A DNA stretch of 64,000 nucleotides from JABDQZ01 sp963801985 (GCA_963801985.1 CAWDGV010000009.1:1-64000), one strand, 5' to 3'. Shown: positions 11,149 to 20,011, counted from the stretch's first letter. The notes: a model not told the origin generated them from the letters alone. Translations and numbers: made by a program.

Positions 11149-12281
11149 AACCATATCAATACCCCCCCTGCGCATGGCCGTCGTTGGCACCGGACATCTG
11201 GGCCGCATTCACGCCCGGTTGGCCGCGAATTTGCCTTCCGTTCACCTGGTTGCAGTCGTCGACTCCGTTGCGAATACCCGGGAAGCAGTGGCAGCGGAAA
11301 CAGGTGCACGTGCCGGTCGCGGACCACCGTGAGCTGGTCGGCGAAATCGATGCCGCCATCGTGGCCACTCCCACCTCGTCGCACCAACAGGTAGCCAGCG
11401 AGCTGATGCAAGCTGGAGTCCATACGCTCATCGAAAAACCGCTGGCTCCCACCCTTGACGGAGTGCGAGCAGCTGGTTCAACTGGCGCGCCAACAGAATC
11501 TGGTGTTGCAAGTGGGACATGTTGAGCGGTTCAACCCGGCCCTGACTTCGGTCCAGGACAAGCTCCACGATCCAAAATTCATCGATGCCCGGCGCACCAG
11601 TGGTTACACTTTTCGTTCCACCGACGTCGGCGTGGTCATGGATCTGATGATCCACGATATCGACGTGGTCCTATCTTTGGTCAAATCTCCCGTGAACAAT
11701 GTCGAGGCCATGGGTCTCTCGGTCTTGGGCAACCACGAAGACATGGTCAATGCGCGGCTTCATTTTGCCTCTGGTTGCGTGGCATCCCTGACAGCTTCGC
11801 GGGCAAGCTATCAGTCGCTACGTACCATGCAAGTATTTACCAGCCGTGGCTTTGCGGCAATCGATTTTGGCGCCCGTGACCGCGACTCTGGTGGAACCAA
11901 CCGAAGCGGTACTGCGAAGAGAATTTGCCGTGGACCAATTGACCTCCTCCCAGCGGCAGGAATATCGGGACCAGCTCTTCTCAACCGTTGCTGATCAAGC
12001 AGGACATTGAAGGTGTCGAAATCAACGCGATCGAGCAGGAACAGCTCGATTTCGCCAGCGCCATCGGTGAGCATCGACGACCGCGGGTAGATGGGGCCGA
12101 TGGACGTGATGCGGTAGCCGTTGCCGAACTCATCCTGGAACAGGTCGAGTCGCACGCATGGGACGGATCACAACTTGGTCGGCAAGGTCCCTTTGCCATG
12201 CCCGCACTGCCGGTGCTGGACGCGACCGGATATTGGCCACCACAAAGCCAGGACTTGCCCCAGCGCAGGAAGGTTGGTTGA
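11145..12281 (+). CDS. Gfo/Idh/MocA family oxidoreductase, possibly GnnA-like, frameshifted
   Basis: NAD(P)-dependent sugar oxidoreductase. The Rossmann part reads MAVVGTGHLGRIHARLAA, then DAAIVATPTSSHQQVA, TLIEKPLA (the family EKP motif), LQVGHVERFNPAL and VVMDLMIHDIDVVLSL. The C-terminus is ELILEQVESHAWD. The ATG at 11,145 follows a ggagag ribosome site; a run of seven c just after it throws the frame off, and further breaks lie near 11,310, 11,455, 11,870 and 11,985. Its direct coupling to lpxA resembles gnnA, which oxidises UDP-GlcNAc to make a 3-amino sugar for lipid A. No aminotransferase (gnnB) follows, so this role is inference. Confidence 0.75.
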
Positions 12282-12353
12282 CCTCCAGTGAAAATCGGCC
12301 ATGGGAATACCATGGTGCTGGTCAGTGAGCGGTTGGTCTCCACCCATGCAGTG

Positions 12354-12517
12354 GATGCAATCGAGTTGCTGAAAAACATGCCCGATCATTGAAACAGGAT
12401 GTTTCACACCATAGCAACGATTGTCAAAATCGCTGCTATGGCGAGACTTGCGGCCACTTGTTGCCGCCTCGTCGAGATTGAAAGAGGCAAGGATGGCCTT
12501 TTTCAACAGGCTGTTAG
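12354..12517. repeat. Dispersed repeat copy 1 (MITE-like)
   Basis: The left part (gttgctgaaaaacatgccc ... tgaaacaggatgtttca) matches, inverted, the copy at 14,634. The right part (gacttgcggccacttgt ... gtcgagattga ... tttttcaacaggctgttag) matches the copy at 16,427. Inside, 12,409 to 12,441 forms a hairpin with ccatagc/gctatgg arms. It begins about 70 bases after the oxidoreductase stop. Exact ends are uncertain. The rest of 12,282 to 12,638 holds no gene that I recognise. Confidence 0.6.
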
Positions 12518-12638
12518 GATGCATGCAAGTCGCTAGTGTAATCTCTTCCCTGCCTCCACCCCTTTCGCTTCTCGCAAGCCAGATGCTATGCTGGTACCCT
12601 TCCCATTTTGAATGCACTTTCTCATTGGCCGGGTGTCT

Positions 12639-13755
12639 ATGCGTTACCAACAGGTTTGCCTCGAAGCCATTGGCTACACTCTCCCCCAGGAGCTGGTGAC
12701 CACCGATGCCTTGGAAAGGCAATTGGCCCCGGTCTACCAGCGTTTGCGGTTGCCTCAGGGTCGGCTGGAGTTGATGACAGGAATTGCCTCGCGCCGATTC
12801 TTTCCGCCCGGCACGCGCCCCAGTCGCATGAGCATCGAAAGTGGCCAACAAGCGTTGCAGGCCAGCGGCCATCGAACGCCGACATCTGGGTGCGCTGATC
12901 CACGGTTCGGTCTGCCGCGATCACCTGGAACCGGCAACCGCCTGCCATGTGCATCATGGCCTCGACTTGCCGTCCGAATGCATGATCCATGATGTTTCCA
13001 ATGCATGCCTGGGAATTCTCACGGGAATCATCCAGGTGGCAAACATGATCGAACTGGGGCAGATTCGCGCCGGCTTGGTCGTCGGCACCGAATGTGGCCG
13101 CGACCTGGTCGAAAGCACCATTGGCAGACTCAACGAAGATACGCAGCTGTCGCGCCGAGACATCAAATCGTATGTTGCCTCCCTGACCATCGGTTCGGGA
13201 AGCGTCGCGGTCCTACTGTGCGACAAGAAGCTAAGCCAAACCCAGAATCGGCTTCTGGGGGCCAGCGTGCTGGCTCGTACCGATCATCGCCAACTGTGCC
13301 AAAGTGACGGATTACAGTCTTTCATGAGTACCGATAGCCAGCAACTGATGCATCACGGAGTGGCCGCCGGCGCGGAGAATTTTGGGGCCTTCCTGGACGA
13401 AATTGGCTGGACTCGTAGGCAGGTCGACAAAACGATCTGCCATCAGGTCGGGATTGCTCACCGCCGCCTGCTGCTGGAAGCACTCGATATCGACCCACAA
13501 ATCGACTACCCAACCCTGGAAACCCTGGGCAATACGGGCGCGGTGGCCCTGCCACTCACACTGGCCCTGGGGGCCGAAGCCGGCCATCTTCAGCAGTCGG
13601 ATCAGGTGGCCCTGTTGGGAATTGGCTCCGGCATCAACTGCCAGATGCTGGCCCTGGAGTGGCAGCGCACCCAAGTCGCCGGCAGCGTGGGAATCGGCCC
13701 GGTCGCCGAAAAGGTGGTGCTGACCATGCGGCCGACCAACTTGCTACCGCGATGA
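12639..13755 (+). CDS. OleA-like 3-ketoacyl synthase (thiolase superfamily)
   Basis: Resembles OleA, which condenses two fatty acyl-CoAs head to head for long-chain olefin synthesis, more than FabH. Points of likeness: LAPVYQRLRLPQGRL and GIASRRFFPPG near the N-terminus, CRDHLEPATAC, the nucleophile region IHDVSNACLGILTG (active Cys), LTIGSGSVAVLL, DKTICHQVG (active His), TLGNTGAVALPLTLA (active Asn region) and LLGIGSGINCQMLALEW at the end. One indel near 12,880 joins the two parts, giving about 370 residues. OleB, OleC and OleD do not follow here, so the pathway is not shown. FabH-like function remains an alternative. Confidence 0.75.
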
Positions 13756-13808
13756 CCGCCTCTGCCTGACCGGACCGATTTGACCGGGCTGATTTGCTTC
13801 GTGAACGG

Positions 13809-14576
13809 TTAAGGAGATCCGGCCACGAGCGGGCTTAGAATGGAGACGATGGCTAGCACGAGCAGCAGAGTATAAGTCAGGCGCCGATAGACCCATTTGT
13901 CGAGTTGATTGCCCATGTAGAGGCCCAACCAAAGGCCGGCGAAAATCAAAGGCATGAGCATGAGAGTGGCCAGCGCGGCTGCGAGAACCTGACTGCCGAA
14001 ATTCCACCACAAAAGCAGGGCCGCGAATGGAACTCCCGATGCTGAGCAGAAAAAGAGGAATGCCCGGGAACGATTCGCGCTTCAAGTCAGGGCATTGACG
14101 TAAAGTACCAAGGGAGCTCCACCAATCGAGGCAAATCCCAGCAAAAAACCAGAGCTGGTCATGGCTAACAATTCCCAACCGATTGGCAGATGAGCTCGGG
14201 GTCGGGGACGAATGGTCCACAGGGCCAGGACGATCAGCAGGAGGACCACGCCAATCAGCTGTCTGGCCTGGGCGGGCTCTAAGCCGTGAGCTACCGTCAA
14301 GGCGAAAGCACCCAGAGGGATGCAGGCCCACGCAAGAGGACCGGACGCAGTAGCTCGTTCGGATTCAGTTCAGGCCAGAGCCGCCAGGGCGCCAATCGTA
14401 TTTTGCACGCTGGTCGCGGTGAGGTTCATGGTAGCCGCTTCTGGAATGGAAAAACCGCTGGTTACCAACAGTGGCACTGCCAGCAAGCCAGAGGCAAAGC
14501 CGGCAGTTCCTTGCAATACGCTACCGAGAGTCATGATCAGGGCCATGGTCAGAAGATCAGACCAGCAGTAGTGCAT
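13809..14576 (-). CDS. TauE/SafE family sulfite/organic anion permease, frameshifted
   Basis: Membrane protein of about 255 residues made of two related halves. The first half reads MALIMTLGSVLQGTAGFASG then VPLLVTSGFSIPEA. The second half reads TSSGFLLGFASIGGAPLVLYV, PLIFAGLWLGLYMGN and LTYTLLLVLAIVSIL. The GxxG-rich pair of half-signatures is typical of TauE/SafE exporters. Frame breaks lie near 14,370, 14,300, 14,080 and 14,015. The substrate cannot be told; the family includes sulfite, sulfonate and other anions. It converges on the OleA-like gene. Confidence 0.7.
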
Positions 14577-14633
14577 GGAACAAGGGTGGGTGAGTGGGAA
14601 TGGGCAGGGCCACTGTCAATTGCTGCCATTGGC

Positions 14634-14683
14634 TGAAACATCCTATTTCATTTAATAGGCGTGTTTTTCAACCGGCTGTTAAC
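14634..14683. repeat. Dispersed repeat copy 3, inverted partial
   Basis: Reverse complement reads taacagccggttgaaaaaca, then cgcc, then tgaaataggatgtttca, matching the left part of the copy at 12,354. Its outer edge supplies the stop codon (tta at 14,679) of the following minus-strand gene. Confidence 0.6.
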
Positions 14684-15077
14684 TCTCAGCCTTAGGCACC
14701 AGTTCCCGGACCTCCAGGCGGAGCTGGGTGCTATTCCAACCATGTTTTTCGGCTTTCGCGAGCATCCGCCGCTGTAGCGGATGCGGCAGACGGGCCACGG
14801 CAGCATGAGCCGACCAGGAAAGATTTGGCCGACGGTTTCGCAGCCGGGACCCGCCGAGCCACCGAAGCATAGCGACTGACCATCTCGGTCGAGAGGGTGC
14901 CACCACAGACGCGGCAAATTCTTCGCCAAATAGGTCCTCGCCCGAATTGACCATATCCCCGATCCACCACGGACTGGCGCGTTGGCACCAGAGAGCGAAT
15001 TGTAGCGGACCTTGCCAACTTCCAAGCGGGACGGCCTTCGATCCGTACCGCCGCCGGTCGAAAATGAAATGGACCAA
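14679..15077 (-). CDS. Conserved protein of unknown function, frameshifted
   Basis: Spliced across frames the protein reads GPLQFALWCQRASPWWIGDM, VNSGEDLFGEEFAASV, LSTEMVSRYASVARRVP, NRRPNLSWSAHAAVARLP, HPLQRRMLAKAEKHGW and STQLRLEVREL. This resembles a family, recalled from planctomycetes, Thermus and actinobacterial phages, that shares a WWIGDW..YGE motif, an LSWSHH segment and a C-terminal GWSV..LR helix. The all-helical, Arg-rich pattern suggests DNA binding, but no function is known. Frame breaks lie near 14,900 and 14,860. The start is uncertain. Its stop codon lies within the adjacent repeat. Confidence 0.5.
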   Translation of the reverse strand: MVHFIFDRRRYGSKAVPLGSWQGPLQFALWCQRASPWWIGDMVNSGEDLFGEEFAASVVAPSRPRWSVAMLRWLGGSRLRNRRPNLSWSAHAAVARLPHPLQRRMLAKAEKHGWNSTQLRLEVRELVPKAES

Positions 15078-15395
15078 GCGATATTTTTGGTTCTGGCGGG
15101 GCCATGGGAGATCGTTGGGGGAGAGTGCAGCTGGGTCCAGTCCGAGGAGGTAGATTTTATGGGCAGACCAGCCGATAATGGAAGCCCGAAAGGAGCCCCG
15201 ACGTGCAGGCGAGTTTGCAGATGGACCTGGGCTGCTTCCAATCGGGGGGCTTGCCTGTCGACAGTGTTCGTCAGATATCCGTCCCTAAAGCGAAATTGCC
15301 ATGTGTGCCAGTGAACTTTTTACCAATCCGTCCCTACAGCCTGGCGAGTCGATCGTGCCAAATTCTCATGACGCTGATACCCTGCTCCGTTATCC
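15078..15395. other. Upstream region of hemB with a direct repeat
   Basis: No gene recognised. atccgtccctaaagc (15,277) recurs as atccgtccctacagc (15,326), 49 bases apart, ahead of hemB. This could be a regulator site pair or chance. Confidence 0.4.
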
Positions 15396-16386
15396 GTGCC
15401 GTTAGGGGCATATCCCCTCATTCGGCTCAGGCGGCCTCGACAGAGCGAGTGGAGCCGTAATATGGTGCGGGAACATCGGCTCGCGGTCGATGACCTGATT
15501 TGGCCGATGTTTGTGTGAGGGCGAGAATCAGCGCGAAGCGGTGCCCTCGATGCCCGGTGTCGAGCGGCTGTCGATCGATCTCTGGTCGAAGCGGTCGGCG
15601 AAGCGGTGCGCATTGGGGATTCCGGCGGTGGCCCTGTTTCCCGCGACGGACCCCGACAAGAAAACCGCCGAGTGCGAGGAGGCGGTCAACCCGGAGAACC
15701 TCGTCTGCCGCGCCGTGCGGGCCTTCAAGGCGGCCCACGAGGGACAGATCGGCGTGATCTGCGACGTGGCCCTCGATCCCTATTCCAGCCATGGCCAGGA
15801 CGGGCTGGTCCGCGACGGCTATGTGGTGAATGACGAAACCGTCGAGATGCTCTGCCGGCAGGCGGTGGTGCAGGCCGAAGCGGGGTGCGACGTCATCGCC
15901 CCGTCGGACATGATGGACGGTCGCGTCGGAGCGATTCGCCGGGCGCTCGATGCGGCGGGCTATCTGCACGTGCAGATCATGGCCTACGCGGCCAAGTATG
16001 CCTCGGCCTTTTACGGCCCGTTTCGCGAAGCGGTGGGCTCGGCGGGCAATCTCGGCAGCGGCGACAAACGGACCTACCAGATGGATCCCGCCAACAGCGA
16101 CGAAGCGCTGCGGGAAGTGGCACTCGACCTGGCCGAGGGGGCCGACATGGTGATGGTCAAGCCGGGGATGCCGTACCTCGATATCGTGCGGCGGGTAAAG
16201 GAAACCTTTGGCGTGCCGACTTTCGCCTACCAGGTGAGCGGCGAATACGCGATGCTCACCGCGGCGGCCCAGCAGGGCTGGCTCGACCGCGAAAAAGTGA
16301 TGCTCGAGAGTCTGCTCGCCTTCAAGCGGGCCGGCGCGGATGGCATTCTCACTTACTTTGCCAAAGAGGCAGCCGAGCTGCTATGC
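15396..16386 (+). CDS. hemB: Delta-aminolevulinic acid dehydratase (porphobilinogen synthase)
   Basis: Joins two 5-aminolevulinate molecules into porphobilinogen for heme synthesis. From the GTG start the protein reads RLRRPRQSEWSRN, then REHRLAVDDLIWPMFV. One missing base near 15,518 leads to CEGENQREAVPSMPG. A second pair of changes near 15,585 to 15,600 hides EAVGEAVRIGIPAVALFP. The metal site DVALDPYSSHGQDG has Ala/Asp in place of the zinc cysteines, so it is the Mg-type enzyme. Schiff-base lysines are in AYAAKYASAFYGP and VMVKPGMPYLDIV. The last residues after KEAAELL are displaced and the repeat begins 12 bases later. The gene is visibly richer in G+C than its neighbours. Confidence 0.9.
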
Positions 16387-16398
16387 GTTCGGGCCTTT

Positions 16399-16498
16399 GT
16401 TAGCAGGCGTGTTAAAAAAATTGCAAGACTTGCGGCCACTTGTCCCTGTGCACGTCGAGATTGACAAAGCCAGATGATTTTTTCAACAGCGTTGTTAG
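16399..16498. repeat. Dispersed repeat copy 2 (MITE-like, 100 bases)
   Basis: The left arm gttagcaggcgtgttaaaaa and the right arm ttttttcaacagcgttgtta are imperfect inverted repeats. Between them lies gacttgcggccacttgt and gtcgagattga, shared with the copy at 12,445. It follows directly after hemB. No coding capacity, so a MITE or REP-like element is likely. Confidence 0.6.
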
Positions 16499-16907
16499 TC
16501 AAATGCGTACCGATGAGTCGGGTGTTCGGGCAGGATTTAGTCGTATGGCTGAGTCAAGTGTTTCCGAAATCTTGAACCCTGACCCTGACGAACGCTCCTG
16601 GGTTGCGGCCACAAGCAGCGTAGTCCTGGTTCCTAGTTGGGTTTTTTATGTGCGAGTCGGCATGGACCGAACGACCCGTCTTTTCGCTAAGGTCCAGATG
16701 TTTGTACTCCTGGAAGTTGACCCACGGTTTGGCAAGTCTGCCGATTTTTACAAACAGACGAGCGATATCGACAAGAGGATGATCGAAAGTCCACATTTCT
16801 CACACCTGTGCAAGACCGGATCTTGTTTTCGTCGGACGAAACAGAATCGGGGTGAGAAATGCGGGCCGGAACATCTTCACACCTACTAGCAGGAGGTTAG
16901 AACCAAA
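16499..16907. other. 409-base gene-free stretch with nested inverted repeats
   Basis: No recognisable gene. tttctcac (16,796) and gtgagaaa (16,852) form an outer inverted repeat around an inner hairpin tttcgtc/gacgaaa at 16,827 to 16,841. This lies about 50 bases before the next start codon, so it may be a terminator or leader structure. Confidence 0.4.
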
Positions 16908-18135
16908 ATGGCCAAGCAACAACCAACAATTCGGCAGGTGGTATAGGCAGTACGACATATTTGTTCATGGGAACGGCGGTGGCGTTGGCACTCGCCTATT
17001 TTGGATTCATTCGACCCGCCCAACACCATGTGGCTCTTCTTCAGCGGCAATGCGACCAATTGGCAGCCGCGGTATCGAAGCTGGAAGGTCGAGGCAAAGC
17101 GGCCGGGCGCGGCCTGCACCTGATTGACATGCTCGACAAGCAGAACAGTAAGATTGCCAGTGCGGAGGTTGCCTTAGGGAATTTGTCGATCTGCGTCGCC
17201 GCTTGGCTGATGAATCCCAAGCCATCGTCTCGGCCACGAAGCGCTCGACAAGGTGGAGGAAGTTCGCGCGCAGGTGGACGAGCATGGTCGTACGCTTGCC
17301 AACACCTCCACGACACTTCGGCAAATGGATCAAGTTGCCACCTCCACTTCCACCGCCCTTCGGCAAATGGGTCAGGTTGCCACCTCCATCCGTGCAACCC
17401 GCAATGTGGCTCAGCAAGCCCATGGCACTTTGCGGGAATTGGATCAGTTGCAGACGGAGTCTGGTCGGTGGATTGGCCAAGGTCAATGGCACTTTTCCCA
17501 CTTTGGAACCGGTCGTTGAGGATGTCCAGGAGCTATGTGCATCAGTTGGCGGATTCCGAGGATATGGTCGATCGTGCCACGGCGGTACGAGCCAGCGTCT
17601 GGCCACACTCCAGGGGCAACTGGTCCGGGTCTCCGAAACACTTCCTGAGGCGGAGCAGGCATGCGCACAGCTCGGTTCCCTCTGCGAGAAATTAGGTAAT
17701 CAGGCGGATACGGCGGAAGTGGCAGACCGGCAATTGGCCGAATTGAGCCGCTTGAAGTCCGAGTTGCTCGTTCAGGCCCGCAGCCTGCCTGAGGCGGCTG
17801 CCGTGCTGACGCAAGTGTGGGAACTCCGTGATGGCCTGATTCGTTCCAACAGCACGTTGAGCGAAATTCAACATCTGGTGGTCGACATGGTGTTGCTGGA
17901 GCCGGCAGTGAAGCGGGCCATGCTGTCGCTCAAGCCGGTGGTTGAAATGACCCGATTGAGCCGGCAAATAGAATCCCCGCAACTCGAATCTTCGACACCC
18001 ACGGGCGAGGAGACGAAGCAAGAATGCGGCCAGCCTGCGAAGGCCAACGCCAATGCGGATGTTGGCAATCCCACCGCCACATGGTCAGAGATATTCGAAG
18101 TGGCGGTTGCCTGGTGTCAACGGTCACTGAAATAA
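16908..18135 (+). CDS. Membrane-anchored coiled-coil protein, frameshifted
   Basis: ATG at 16,908 after an aggagg ribosome site. After an indel near 16,945 comes a membrane helix, FMGTAVALALAYFGFIRP, and then almost only heptad-like helix: HVALLQRQCDQLAAAVSKLE, KVEEVRAQVDEHGRTLANTS, LRQMDQVATSTSTA, RLATLQGQLVRVSETLPEAE, DRQLAELSRLKSELL. The C-terminal 40 residues are acidic and low in complexity. A 42-base tandem repeat (17,316 to 17,399) encodes LRQMDQVATSTSTA/LRQMGQVATSIRAT. The layout recalls the signalling arm of methyl-accepting proteins, but no conserved hairpin tip is seen. Function unknown. Confidence 0.55.
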
Positions 18136-18359
18136 ATCCTGAAGCCCGAACCAGCGGCCCCCAAGACGCAAATTTCGTAGCGGTTTGGGGGCCGTTGGGG
18201 ATGGACCGATGGGTGAATCTCTCTGGTGTCCAACCTCCTTCCTTCTGCTTTCCTGGTTCGATATTCAATATTTACAAGTACATCTGCTCTCTGCTCTCCG
18301 CTTTATGTACACTGGGGACAAGCCCACGTCCCTTCACTCAACCGGAGTCAGTACCCCGC

Positions 18360-18950
18360 ATGCATTCTATTCCTATCACGTCAAGCGGCCTGGTGGCCCT
18401 GTTTTCCCTCGGTATTTTTGCCTTTGGCAGCTCCGAAGTATTCGCCGAACCTGGCATCGCCCCTCCCGAAAGGCAGCTCTATGAGGCGGTGGCCGACGAC
18501 ATCTACCTCCAGGAAATCGGTGAGCAGATTGCGACGCAACAGCCGGTAACCGCACTGGCAGTTTATCAACAGACTCTCTACGCGGTGGTCGATGGCACCT
18601 TGCACTCGCTTCAAGACGGAAAGCTGCAGCCACTCGAAGGTGCTCCTCAGGACATCCAGCGGTTGTTTGTGCTGTCTGGAGACCTATGGGGAACCACGCA
18701 CGATGCCGTTTATCGATATCATGAGGGGAATCTCACCCAGGTTTTTGCAGGACCCATGGCCGACTTGTGCCTCCACCTGGACCGCGTCCATGGGGCAACC
18801 CGAAACGATGTCTACCGTTTCGAGGACGATGTTTTCGTGAACATCAAACCGGCGACCGGCTGGCTTTCCAGTGACAGCACAGTGGTCATGGCCGATGGCA
18901 GCCAGGTACTTACCAATCCGGTCTCGATTGGGCCTAGCAATACGTTGTGC
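18360..18950 (+). CDS. Secreted propeller-like protein, 3' end cut at junction
   Basis: Signal peptide MHSIPITSSGLVALFSLGIF...SEVFA with likely cleavage before EPG. The remainder has short repeated strands of the kind VTALAVYQQTLYAVVDGTLH, IQRLFVLSGDLWGTTHDAVY and LHLDRVHGATRNDVYRFEDD, spaced about 40 residues apart like blades of a beta-propeller. The sensible sequence ends near ADGSQVLTNPVSIGP. After that the frame reads into a gene on the other strand from a different source, so the C-terminus is missing. Function unknown. Confidence 0.55.
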
Positions 18951-18990
18951 CCTTGCCGGCCCCCTTCGACTTTTCAGTTGCGTATTTGTT
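18940..18990. other. Probable chimeric junction, segment A to B
   Basis: A plus-strand gene and a minus-strand gene both lose their 3' ends here, and the source of the sequence changes. See findings. Confidence 0.6.
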
Positions 18991-19567
18991 GGGCAAACGC
19001 AGGATTCACGTCCATGAGAATGCCGTCTGGGTCCACTAGGGCGACAGGCGAATCAGTAGCTGTGAACACGGCCCGGAAACGGCCGGCGGCGCCGAAGAGA
19101 TCTCCAATTTCCGCGTCTTGGCTGACCTCGGGTGCACCCGCACCGCCAACACCCGTACCCCCGAAGCCTTCCCGCCCCCCCCCGATCCAACGAATACCGA
19201 ATGGCCCTCTCGAGCCCGTTCGGATCGATGGTGCCTTTCACCAGGTAATCGGCGGCTCCTGCTTCCATGGCTTCCAGATCCACCTTACTGCTGCCCCGCC
19301 CGTGAGCATGATGATGGGGGCGGTGACCCCGTGCCCTTCGGCTTCCTTCAAAAGGTCCAACCCGCTCCGATCTTCGAGGAAATAGTCCAGGAGGTAAACG
19401 TCGTGCTCTTTGGCCCGAAAGGCATCCAAGGCCTCCTCATAATTGCTCACCCAGTCCAGCTTGTAGTTTCCATGTTCTGCTTGGGAAAGCATGACTCGGA
19501 TCATTTCGAAGTCGCCAAGGTCGTCGTCTACAAGAAGAACTCTAATCGGTTGGTCTCCACGGATACT
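18975..19567 (-). CDS. Response regulator with receiver and PAS domains, truncated
   Basis: The receiver domain reads IRVLLVDDDLGDFEMIRVML (acidic pair), HDVYLLDYFLEDRSGLDLL (phosphorylated Asp), APIIMLTGG (switch Thr) and AADYLVKGTID (conserved Lys). A PAS-type segment follows in another frame: RFRAVFTATDSPVALVDPDG, then DVNPAFAQ. The chain then stops at the junction, so any kinase or cyclase output domain is lost. Frame breaks lie near 19,275 and 19,210, the second at a run of nine c. The start codon is uncertain because the likely GTG near 19,570 is one base out of frame. Confidence 0.6.
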
Positions 19568-19629
19568 CCTGGTTGAGGTTGGGATACAATAGGGTAGGCC
19601 CGACGGCCTCAAGGATGCCGGCGACGGTA

Positions 19630-20011
19630 CTAATCTCCGGAATCCGCCGGAGGCCGCTTCCGGAGGCCTTTGAGTCGGCTCCGCTTCTTCTTGCCCGCCA
19701 GCCGTTTCTCCTTCTCCCGCCTGGGGACCTTCGACGAGATTCGGGGCACCGGCCGGCGATTCCGTTCCTCCAACCGCTCCCGCAACCGCTTCAGGGCGAT
19801 CGTTTTGTTCCGGTGCTGGCTCCGTTCTTCGCGGCTGCTTGCGGCCACCCCCGTTGGGAGGTGGAATAGACGGACGCCGCTCTCGGTCCGGTTCTGATGC
19901 TGCCCCCCTTTTCCCCCGGAGGTAAAAGTGTCCACCCGACATTGGGCAAGGAGCTCCTCATCGGAGTCGGGAACAGGGAAAGGTTCGTCGAGGGCAGGCG
20001 TCGTCGGTCAT
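19630..20011 (-). CDS. Stand-alone peptidyl-tRNA hydrolase of the class I release-factor family
   Basis: Carries the GGQ loop, SGGKGGQHQNRTESGVRL, which enters the ribosomal peptidyl-transferase centre and cuts peptidyl-tRNA. Codon-recognition domains are absent: the protein is only about 125 residues, beginning MTDDA and, after an indel near 19,990, EELLAQCRVDTFT. The tail is strongly basic (NRRPVPRISSKVPRREKEKR, AGKKKRSRLKGLRKRPP), as in ArfB (YaeJ) and related rescue factors that dock in the empty mRNA channel. So it probably frees stalled ribosomes. It lies just upstream of the receiver-PAS gene on the same strand. Confidence 0.75.

Noticed and set aside
12612..12638. Earlier start for the OleA-like gene at 12,612
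   Set aside because: The added residues do not resemble the family; the ATG at 12,639 gives the usual beginning.
15427..15969. 180-residue minus-strand frame
   Set aside because: Antisense of hemB; open only because of high G+C.
1..18950. Reading the many broken genes of segment A as a decaying genome
   Set aside because: Breaks are single-base, reading resumes with conserved residues, and vital genes in segment C show the same damage.
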